From positions 146,712-210,711 of the forward strand of contig NZ_WXVU01000008.1 in the NCBI RefSeq assembly GCF_009900745.1: a stretch of 64,000 bases of DNA, given 5' to 3'. Positions 38,301 through 50,300 of the stretch are shown piece after piece. The position numbers were made by a program, and so were the translations under genes. Position 1 is the stretch's first letter, and each line of letters opens with the position of its first letter. The notes beneath the pieces were generated by a model. It did not search any database and had not been told where the DNA came from. It was given only the letters and a program-made list of their open reading frames with translations. This stretch comes from Chryseobacterium sp. c4a (GTDB lineage Bacteria; Bacteroidota; Bacteroidia; Flavobacteriales; Weeksellaceae).

Positions 38301-41300
38301 GTAATCTGTTTTCGATTTCTCCCAGTTCTATACGGAATCCTCTGATTTTTACCTGGAAGTCATTTCTTCCGATATAATCAATATTTCCATCCGGAAGCCA
38401 ACGTACAAGGTCTCCGGTTTTATAAATCCTGCTGTTTTCACCCTTTATTTTCTGTTCTTCTGTCTGGAAAGGATTATGGACAAATCGTTCTTCTGTAAGT
38501 TCCGGTTTGTTCAGATATCCACGGGCAACGCCTATTCCTCCAATATAAAGCTCGCCTACAGCACCTACAGGAACCGGACGATAAAACTGATCCAGAACAT
38601 ATACGCTTGTGTTATTGAGCGGACGACCAATGCAATTGATCTCCCGATTGGTATTGACAAGGGAAGTAATGGTAACTTCTGTAGGCCCATAAGAGTTGAC
38701 AAAGAGGAAGTTTCCTTTCTTCAGTTTGTTATAAAGATCTTCAGGCAAAGCTTCTCCTCCGGAATCTAATGTCCGTACACTTTCTACCGTTGTAACATCG
38801 ATATTTTGCAATACGGAAGGGGTAAAAGGCAGATAGGTTACTTTATGATCCTTTAATTTTCTGATGTATTCTTCTTCATTCAGCATTTCCTGGTTGTCTA
38901 TGAACAAGAGTTGACATCCGTTCAATAAACCTAAGAAAATCTGTTCTACCGAAGCATCAAATACATAGTTGGCAAACTGAAGAATGATTTCGGATTCATT
39001 CAGATCGTAGCGGGTGTAAAGATCACTCACCAGATTGATCACTCCTGTATGCTCTATCATTACTCCTTTAGGCATTCCTGTTGTTCCACTGGTGTAGATT
39101 ACATACGCCAGATCATCTGCCTGAGCTTGGGTAAACGGATTATCAATACTGCTGTTTTCAAGCTTTTTTATCAGTTTTTCATCATCTAACAGCAGAATTT
39201 CTGCTGTTTCCGAGTGAATTTCATTGAATTTTGCGTCAGTGCTTTTCTCGGTGATCACTATTTTCGCTTGTGTATCCTGAAGAATATGTTCCATCCTATC
39301 TGTTGGATAGGTGGGATCCATAGGAACATACGCTGCTCCGGATTTTAATACCGCTAAAATGGCAATCAACATGTTCTCTGAACGCTCCAAACATAAAGGA
39401 ACAAGATCATCCGGCTGAAGATTATAAGTATCGTTCAGATAGTTGGCAAGACGGTTTGCGCGTTCATTAAGCTCTTTATAGGATAAGGTTACATCCTGAT
39501 ATACCAATGCGATACGATCTGGTGTTTTAGCCACCTGAGCATCAAACATGCTTTGGATTGTTTTACCTGCTGGAAATTCAGTCCAGGTATTATTCCAATC
39601 CAGGATTATTTTTTTCTGATCTTCTGAGGTGATATAAGACAGATTTTCAGAAGTCATTTCAGGATTTTTCAATAGCTGATTCAGAATGGTTTTCATTCCT
39701 TCAAGCAACTGGTTCATCATCCTGTTTTCAAACAGATGTCCTTCATAGCTTAGCACCAAAGAAACTTTTTCATCACGTTCAAAAGCGGTTACTCCCAACG
39801 GATAATCCAATCTTTCTATTGCATCCCTGAATACAAATCCTAATTCATTGTTATTTTCTCCCTGAGGCACAGGATAGTTTTCGTAGACAAATAAGCTGCT
39901 GAAAATCCTGCGCCCGTCACGCTGAAGATTTGCCAGATTAACATCGCTATGGCTATTAAGCTCGCTGATATTCTCCTGTATTTTTGCAATATGATCTTTG
40001 ATTTTACCTTCTTTATGGTTTACAATAAGCGGTAAAGTATTGATGTATAATCCTGCAGAAGATTCTATTCCATCCACAGGAAGGTTTCTTCCTGATATGG
40101 TAGTTCCTACTACAGTTACTTCAGAGTTGCTGTAGATTTTCAGCTGATTATGCCACAAATACTGCAGAACAGCATTCACAGTAAATCCATTTGTCTGAGT
40201 AAATTCTTTTAATTGCTGATACTTCTCTCCTTCTATCAAAAATTCTACATCCTGATGGTCTTTAATATGTTTATAAATTCCCAGATCTGTATGTCTTTGA
40301 CTTTCTTTTAACAGATTAGTCAGATCTTCCTGATCTTCAATCTGATCCATATAGCTTTTCCAGAAGCTGCTGCTGATCTCTTTATTCTCCTGAAGGTATT
40401 TCTGAGTATCTGTATATGCTGTATCTACAATAAGCTCAGGCTGGTGATCTTTGTTCAGTTGAAGATAAGCTTCATGCACACTGTTCAGAATAACAGGCAG
40501 GCTCCATCCATCCAGGATTGCATGGTGGTTGCTTAACAAACAGCTATACTGGTTCTCTCCTCTTTTGAAAAGGTAAACCCTAAACAGATTGCCTTTGGAT
40601 AAATCGTGAATCTCAAAACGGTCTTTTTGTACGATTTCTTCAATCAGATTCTTCTGAGCCTCTTCATTGATTCCACTGATGTCCTGGTATCTCCAATCCA
40701 GATTTCCTTTTTTATCAATAACCTGAACGATCTCTCCATTCCAGTTAAATCTTATTCTTAATGCAGGATAACGTTTTTGAGTAAACTCCCATGCTTTTTT
40801 CAGGTTTTCAGGACTGATTTCGGCAAAATAATCCCAAATCAATTGTACTCTATAGGCATCATCTGTTTCTCCCTGATTTAAAGCATGATATACAAACCCT
40901 TCCTGCAAACTATTAGCAAGATAAACACCTTCTATCTCACCATCTTTCTGAATATCTGCAAGTTGAACTTCTTCCACAATATAATCTACATCAGATGGAG
41001 TAAGGAAGCTTCTGTCGACTTGTAAAAGTTTGTCAACAATTTCTTCTATTTTTGTTTTAAATGATTCTGAGAACAGACTCATCTGGCCATCCTTCAGATA
41101 ACCAGAAACTTTAAATTGAAGTTTACCATCTATTACAGCTCCATTGATGCTGATACAATAGCTGTCTTTATTTTTATTTCCGATGCTTAAGCCACTGTCT
41201 TCTGCTGCAATAAACCAGCTTTTTTCTCCGGTTTCCTGATCCAGTTGTCCCAGATAATTGAAACTGATTTTAGGAAGTTCTCGTTCTGTATAACCTATCA

Positions 41301-44300
41301 AGCTGCCATAGCCGATACCGTTATGAGGAATACTTCTCAGAGATTCTTTAGTTCCAGCCAAAGTATCTGCCCAATCCTCGCTTTGCTTTAAAATCACCGG
41401 ATACATAGAAGTAAACCAGCCTACCGTTTCCGTAATATCAAGATGATTGAATATTTCTTCACGGCCATGGCTTTCCAGTACAACAGAATGATTTTCATGT
41501 CCGGTTAATTCTGAAAGTGCTAGGGATAATGCAGAAAGCAGTACATCATTAATCTGTGTATTGTAAACCTGATGAACTCCTCTGATCAACTTTTGGGTTA
41601 TTTCTTCAGAAACTATCAATTGACTCTGCTGATAGTCTTTACCTATGAAATGTTCCAGATTTCTATTATTCTCTTCAACCGTATCTGCAATCGTATTCCA
41701 AAGTGAGTGTTCCTTTTCCTGAGATTCTGAGCTGTATATTTTTACAGCTTCTACCCATTGGCGGTAACTGCTTCCTTTGGTATGAGAAGTAACGGCTTTT
41801 GTATCTCCTTTTTCGAGAGACTGGTAAATATTTTTTAAGTCTTCTGTAATAATTCTCCAGCTTACTGCATCAATAATCAGGTGATGGAAGGCAAAATAAA
41901 TTCTGGCACTACCATCCTGATATCCATCAACATATCCGATATTATATAACAAACCACTTTCAATATTAAAATGAGACTGCCAATCGGTAAAAATCGATGA
42001 TAACTCTTCCTGATTCAGATCAGAAATATTGAGATAATGGATAGAAGTCGTTTTTCCTTCACCATACTGCTGAATATATTTTCCATGCTCATTTTGATAC
42101 TGAAGTCTCAGGGCATCATGTCTTTCGATCAGATAATTTACAGATAGTTCCAGCAGTTCTTTATCCAGTTCAGGAACCTGAATCAGGAAAGCCTGATTCC
42201 AATGGTTGAACTCTTCTAAATACCCTGATTTTATCTGATCAAAGAACCAATCCTGGATTGGTAAAAGCGGAACATCTCCCTTCAATAATCCCTGTTCTGC
42301 AATAATGTGTGTCTCTTCTTCTTTCTTTTTATTCTCTATCAGTACGGCTAGAGAGGCTGTAGTACGGGCAGCAAAAACTTCTTTAACAGTTAATCTAACA
42401 TCTAATCGTTGACGGATTCTTCCCACCAACTGAATGCTGATAATACTGTCCCCGCCTAATCTGAAGAAATCATCATGAATGCTTATACTGTCTGAAGAAA
42501 GTCCTAAAACTTCTCCATAGATCTGACATAGTTTCTTCTGCAGCTCTGTTTCCGGAGCTGTATATTCTTTATTTCCTGTAAAATCAGGTTCAGGAAGCGC
42601 TCTTCTATCCAGTTTTCCATTGATTGTCAAGGGTAAAGAGGTTAAATGAACAAATGCTCCCGGAATCATATATTCTGGTAATGATTCGGATAAATATTCT
42701 GAAAGTAATGCTGAATCTATCGCGTTTTCAGCAACATAATAGCCTGCAAGGTATTTTAAACCTGCTTTATTTTCTTTAGCCAATACTGCTGACTGACGAA
42801 TTCCCGGATAGGTTAACAGCTTATTTTCAATTTCGCCTAATTCAATTCTATAACCGCGAATTTTTACCTGGAAATCATTTCTTCCGATATATTCCAGTTC
42901 ACCATTTGACAGCCAGCGAACCAAGTCTCCGGTTTTATATAATCTTTTGTTCTCTCCTTTTACCTTCTGATCTGATGTCTGGAAAGGATTAGTGATAAAA
43001 CGTTCTTCTGTAAGATCAGGTCTGTTCAGGTAACCTCTTGCAATTCCTGCTCCGCCGACATACAATTCTCCCACTCCTCCTACCTGAACGGGTCTTAAAT
43101 GTTGATCTAAGACATAAACATTCACATTCCCGATTGGGCCACCTATATTTAATGGATTTTCATCCTCATTATAATGATGCAGAGTCGCACATACGGTACT
43201 TTCTGTTGGCCCATAAGCATTGACTAAGTCTACTCCATGCTTTTTATACAGAGCCATAACCTGCGGATTGGTAATATCACCGGCAACTAAAAGCGTCTCT
43301 AAAGGAAGGATATATTCTTTGGTTAATAAAACCGGAGGAATGGTGGCAACTTTGATATTATTTTCTATGATATACTGCTGTAATCCAATCAGATCTGTCT
43401 GTGTCTCTTTATTCAAAAGATGAATCGTTTGTCCATGTACAAGTGCCGGATACAACTCAGCTACGTGGGCATCAAATACATAGTTGGCATACCAAAGACA
43501 ATTCTTCTGCGAAACAGGCTGCTCAGAAGTGAACCCGTATTCTTTAGCGTGCTGCTGTATCAGGTTGGCTACTCCTTGATGTTCTATCAATACACCTTTA
43601 GGCATTCCGGTAGTTCCACTGGTGTAAATAACATAAGCTAAATTATTTTCCTTAGTCTTGGTAACTGGATTATTAACATCAAAGGTTTCAAGTATTTCTT
43701 TAAAGGTAACCTCATCCAGATCAATAACATCAACGGCCTTATTTTCCAGCTGTTTCACGGTACTTTCCTGCCCTAAAATAACCCTGGCTTTCGTATCCTG
43801 AAGAATGTGTTGTATTCTTTCGGCTGGATAGGAAGGATCCATTGGAACATATCCTGCACCAGCTTTTAATATAGCCAACATTGCCATCAGCATGTTTTCG
43901 GAACGTTCCAGGCATAAAGGGATCAAATCATCCGGCTGAATATTATAGGTATTGATCAGATAGTTTGCCAGGCGGTTTGATTTTTCATTCAGTTCCTGAT
44001 ATGACCATTCAATATCCTGATATACTAAGGCTGTAACATCAGGTGTTTTGTCCACCTGATCCTCGAATAATTGATGGATTGTTTTATCAGAAGCATAATC
44101 AGAATTTGTTTGATTCCAATCTTTGGTGATCTTATTGTAATTTGAATCTTCCAGCAGACGGAATTCATTGATTTTTATATTTTTATCGCTACTCTCTCCT
44201 ATTTTAGCTAATTGATCCAAAAGCAGAATATAAGTGCTCTGCATTCTCAGAATTGTTTCTTCTTTGAAAAGTGAGGTCGCGTAATTGAATATTCCTCTGA

Positions 44301-47300
44301 TCGTTTCTTCTCCATCATCAATCATCGTCGTCAGGTCGAACTTCGCTGCCTGATAGTTGATCTCATGATGTAAAGGAGTAAATATAGCTTCAATATCAGT
44401 ATTCACTCCAAAACTTTGAACCCCAAACATCACCTGGAAAACAGGGTGTTTTGAAGTATCCTGTTCTATATCCAGCTCTTCTACCAACTTTTCAAATGGC
44501 AGTTCCTGATAAGACTGTGCTTCTGTTACCGATTTTGAGATCTGAAGAATAAAGTCTTTAAAATCCTGCTCTGCACTGATCTTTTCTCTCAGTGCCAGTG
44601 TATTTACAAAGAAACCGATCATATCTTCAAGACCTTCATGATGACGGTTGGCAATCGGGCTTCCTACGACAATATCATCCTGACCGGAATAGGCAGAAAG
44701 CATCAAATAATATCCACCCAGCATCAGGCTATAAAGGCTTACTCCCCATTCTTTGGAAAGGTTTCTCAATCCTGAGCCTACTTCTGTAGAAAGGGCGAAG
44801 TGAGCACTAGCTCCGTCATAAGAGATATTAGCCGGTCGTTTAAAATCTAAAGGCAGATTAAGTGCCTCAAAGCCTTCAAGGGTATTTTTCCAATAACTGA
44901 TCTGCTTTTTCAGTGTCTCTCCTGTAAGATAACTTCTCTGCCATAGAGCAAAGTCTTTGTATTGAATTTTTAATTCCGGAAGCTGAGGGTTTTCACCTTT
45001 AATAAAGGCATTGTATATGGTTTGTATTTCTTTTAAGAAGAGATCTGCAGACCATCCGTCAAATGCGATGTGATGAACCACAACGGATAGATAATAATCC
45101 CCTTCCTCTTTGAAAATGACCGCTTCCACCGGAATCTCTTCTTCCAGATTAAATATTTTATGGGCACACTGATCAATATTTCTCTCCAATTCTTCTTTGG
45201 AGTTAACTTCTGTATATTTAAACTCAGGAACAAGGCCTGTAACCACCTGATAACCTATTCCATTTTCCGCAGTACGGATTACTGAACGAAGCACTTCGTG
45301 GCGCATTACTACAGTCTCTAACGCTCTTTGAAGAACGTCAAGTTGTATATCTTTACCTAGTCCGAAGACCATTGGAACATTATAGGCATTGCTTCCGCCT
45401 TCAAAATTTTCAATAAACCATAGTCTTTCCTGGGCAAAAGATAATCGCTGTTCCTCCGGAGAAGAGATTTCTATTGGAACAATCTTTACCTGAGCATCTA
45501 TGCCAGACTCATTTTCAATAATATGAGAAAGAGTTGCTACGGTTTTATGAGTAAATACAACTGCTACTCCTATTGATATGTCTAAAGCTTTTTTGATGCT
45601 GCTGATCAGTCTTATAGCCATGATACTGTTTCCTCCGAGACGGAAGAAATCTTCATGAATTCCAATGACTGAAGCTTCCAGCCCCAGCACATCTGCATAA
45701 ATCTGACATAGTTTTTCCTGCAATTCATTTTCAGGAGCTGTATATGCCCTACTGATGGTAAATTCCGGTTCTGGTAATTGTTTTCTGTCTAGTTTTCCAT
45801 TGATGGTCAATGGAAGCTGTTCAAGATGAACATACACACTAGGAATCATATATTCCGGTAAGGTTTCTCCCAGGAATTCAGAAATTTCATGAGATTCTAA
45901 TGCAGAATCAGATACATAATATCCGGCAAGATACTTCAACCCTGCTTTATTGGTTTTAGCCAGTACTACAGATTGGCGGATTGATGGATTGCTCTGTAAT
46001 TTATTTTCAATTTCTCCAAGCTCAATTCTATAGCCTCGGATCTTTACCTGGAAGTCATTACGTCCGATATATTCTATTTCTCCATCGGCATGGTATTTTA
46101 CTAAATCCCCTGTTTTATAAAGTTTCCCGTTTTTACCCTGCCCCTTCTGCTCTTCTGTCTGAAAAGGATTGGGAATAAATCGTTCTGAGGTAAGTTCCGG
46201 TCTGTTCAGATATCCTCTCGCAATTCCGGCTCCACCAAGATAAAGTTCTCCAACAGCTCCTACCGGAACCGGACGGTGAAGAGCGTCCAGTACGTATACT
46301 GAAGTATTTCCTACAGCGTGTCCGATTAAATGAACGTCTCCATGCTCTACTTTTTTGTAAGTGGCATAAATTGTAGCTTCCGTAGGCCCGTAAAGGTTAT
46401 AAAGAGTGATATATTCCGACCAGTATTTTCCGGTTTCATAATCACAAGGCTCTCCGGCATACAGTAGTCCTTTGAGGTTTGGATATTCAATACGAGGCAA
46501 TACGGACAACATTACCGGAGGTAAATAAGCATATTCTATCTGATGTTCAAGCAGATATCTGCTTATGGAATCTGCATCTTTTTTAATGGTTTCATCCAAT
46601 ATATGCAGTTCATTTCCATACAATAAAGCATTAAAAAATTCTGATACTGAAACGTCAAATACATAAGAGGTATAAGCCGTTATCTTCTCATTTTCACTGA
46701 ATCCATAAGCATCTCTTACCTGTGTTACTACATTTACAACACTTTTGTGTTCTATCATTACCCCTTTAGGAACGCCTGTAGTTCCGCTGGTATAGATCAC
46801 ATAAGCAAGATGATCTGAAGTGGTTTCAGTCACTGGATTTTCAGGGTTGCTCTTTTCAATGAGTTCTCTGAATGAAACCTCATCCAGCGCAATAATGCTC
46901 TTTGAAAGGTCTACATCCTGAATTTTTTCAGCTATTTTTTCCTGAGTAAGAATGATTTCCGTATCAGTATCATCCAAAATATGTCTTATTCTGTCTGCCG
47001 GATAGGACGGATCCATCGGAACATAGGCTGCTCCGGTTTTCAAAACAGCAAGAATAGCCACAATCATATCTTCTGACCGTTCCAGGAATAAAGGAATCAT
47101 ATCCTCAGACTGAGGATTATAGGTTTCTATAAGGTAGTGGGCAAGACGGTTCGCTTTGGCATTCAGCTCCTGATAAGACAGCTTTACATTTTGATATACT
47201 AATGCTGTACGATCCGGGGTTCTCTGCACCTGATCTTCAAATAATCTGTGAAGGGTACTTGACTCCGGATATTCTATTTCTAATGAGTTCTGATCTTCAA

Positions 47301-50300
47301 TGATCTTTTTATAATCTTCTTTAGCCATCCAATGAAGACTATTGATTGTAATGTTTTCTTCTTTTTGATGTCTAAGATTTACAAACTGTTCAAGAAGGAG
47401 CACATAAGTATCTTTCATACGCAGAATCGTATCTCTGTTGAAAAGGGATACTGCATAATTGAATATTCCACGTACGGTTTCTCCATTGTCATCGATCATC
47501 ATGGTCAGATCAAACTTCGCAGTCTGATAATCAATATCACCATCAAAAGGAAGTAATACTGCTTCATCAGCATTGCCTGTATATATTCCGCCTTCAAAAC
47601 TCTGAAGCCCAAACATCACCTGGAAAATCGGGTGACGGGACATATCCTGATCTATTCTGAGTTCTTCTACCAGCTTTTCAAATGGAAGATCCTGATGAGA
47701 CTGAGCTTCCATCACCGATTGGGAAACCTGTAAAATGAAGTCTTTGAGATCCTGTTCCGGGTCAATTTTCTCTCTTAATGCAAGTGTATTGACAAAGAAT
47801 CCAATGATATCCTCCAATCCGGCATGATGACGATTCGCTACAGGACTTCCCACAATGATATCATCTTGTCCGGAATAGGCTGACAACATCAAGGAATATC
47901 CGCTTAACATTACACTGTATAAACTTACTCCTAAATCTTTTGAAAGCGCTCTCAGGTCTGTTACAAGATCAGTTGGTATATTGAAATATTCTGTAGCTCC
48001 CTGGTAAGAAGTTTGTGCCGGTCTTTTAAAATCTAATGGGAGATCCAGCGTCTGGAATCCTTCAAGTTTATCTTTCCAGTACTCTATTTGCTGATCGAGT
48101 GTGTCTCCTGTAAGATAATTTCTCTGCCATAAAGCAAAATCCCGATATTGAATAGGTAAAGCTTTAAGCTCCGGTGTTTTTCCTTCTGCTAAACTATTAT
48201 AAATACTGCTTAACTCTTTGATAAAAATATCCGTAGACCAGCCATCAAAAGCAATGTGATGCACTACAACGGATAAATATTTCTGATCTTTTAGCGTGAA
48301 AAGGGAAACATTCAGTGGAAGTTCTTCTTCTAAACGGAAAACTTTATTATTGGCAATATTGATCACCTCATCAAGCTCTTCTCTGGTCTGAACATCCTGT
48401 ACAGAAAGCTGAATATTTTGTTCTGTAACTACCTGATATCCTATCCCATCTTCTGTTGAACGAATGATACTGCGTAGTACTTCGTGACGCTGAATCAATA
48501 ATTCGAAAGATTCCTGAAGAAGCTCTGCCTGAATATGATTGCCAAGCTGAAATACCATAGGAATATTGTAAGCATTGCTTCCTTCCTCATATTTTTCAAT
48601 AAACCAAAGTCTTTCCTGAGCAAAGGATAAACGCTGTTCTTCTACAGAAGCCACCAGTACAGGGGTAATTTTTTCCTGTTTTTCAATATTATTTTCGCCG
48701 CTTAGCACCTCAGCAAGAGAAACAACTGTTTTATGACTGAAAACCATTGCTACATTAGCCTGTAGTTTCAATTCATATTGTATTTTGCTGATCAGTTTTA
48801 TTGCCATGATACTGTTTCCTCCCAGACGGAAAAAGTCATCATAGATACTGATGGTTTCACTATTTAATCCCAGTATTTCACCATAAATCTGGCAAACTCT
48901 GGCTTGTAATTCATTTTGTGGCGCTGTGTATTCTCTGTTTCCTGTAAATTCAGGCTCTGGAAGTTGCTTTCTGTCCAGTTTTCCGTTAACTGTAAGCGGA
49001 AGTTCCGTAAGATGTACAAAGGCTCCGGGAATCATATATTCCGGAAGAGATCCGGAAAGGAATACTGTAAGATCTTCAGCATTCAATTCTCCCTCAGAGA
49101 CATAATATCCGGCAAGATATTTCATTCCGGTCTTGTTTTCTTTTACTAAGACAACGGCCTGTTTTACACCTGGATACTGGTGAAGTTTATTTTCTATTTC
49201 TTCCAGCTCAATTCTGTATCCTCTGATTTTTACCTGAAAGTCATTACGCCCGATATATTCTATATTTCCATCCGGAAGCCAACGTACAAGATCTCCCGTT
49301 TTATATAGTTTTCCTTCTTCCTCTTGAAAAGGGCTTTCTATAAAACGTTCTGCAGTCAGATCTGCTCTGTTAAGATAACCTCTTGCAATGCCTGCTCCGC
49401 CAAGATACAATTCACCAACAGCGCCAACAGGTGCAGGCTGAAGGTATTTGTCCAGAACATAGGCCGTTGTATTTCCTACAGGTCGCCCGATAAGATGTAC
49501 GTCTCCATGGTGTACCTGTTTGTACACTGCATAAATCGTTGCTTCCGTGGGCCCATAAAGGTTGTAAAGCTTTGTATACTCAGACCAGTATTTTCCTGTT
49601 TCATAATCACAGGGTTCACCAGCATACAATAGCCCTTTTAAAGATGGATATTCCACTCTTGGTAATACGGAAAGCATTACAGGAGGCAGATAAGCATATG
49701 TTATTTCGTTGGAAAGTAAATATCTGCTGATAGAATCTGCATCTTTCTTGATCTCTTCACCCAATATATGCAGCTCATTCCCATAGAATAAAGCATTGAA
49801 AAACTCGGATACCGATACATCAAATACATAAGAAGTATAGGCTGTTATCTTTTCTCCTTTACTGTAACCATAAGCTTCCTGTACCTGATCTACCAGGTTT
49901 ACCACATTTCTGTGCTCTACCATTACCCCTTTAGGAACCCCTGTAGTTCCGCTGGTGTAGATCACGTAGGCCATATTCTCCGGACTTACCTGCTTAGAAA
50001 GGTTACCGGAATCCATTCCGGTTATTACATTTTGAAAAGCTGAATCATCCAATATAATAGTATCAGTCTCAAATGTTTGTAATTTTTCCCGCGTTGAATA
50101 TTGGGCTAAAACTATTTTTGCTCCGGTATCGCTAAGAATATGTTCCACTCTGTCTGAAGGATATGAAGGATCCATCGGAACATAAGCTGCTCCTGTTTTT
50201 AAAACAGCAAGAATAGCAACCAGCATATTTTCTGAACGCTCCAGACATAAAGGAATCAAATCTTCAGACTGAATATCATAAGTCTGAATAAGATAGTTGG

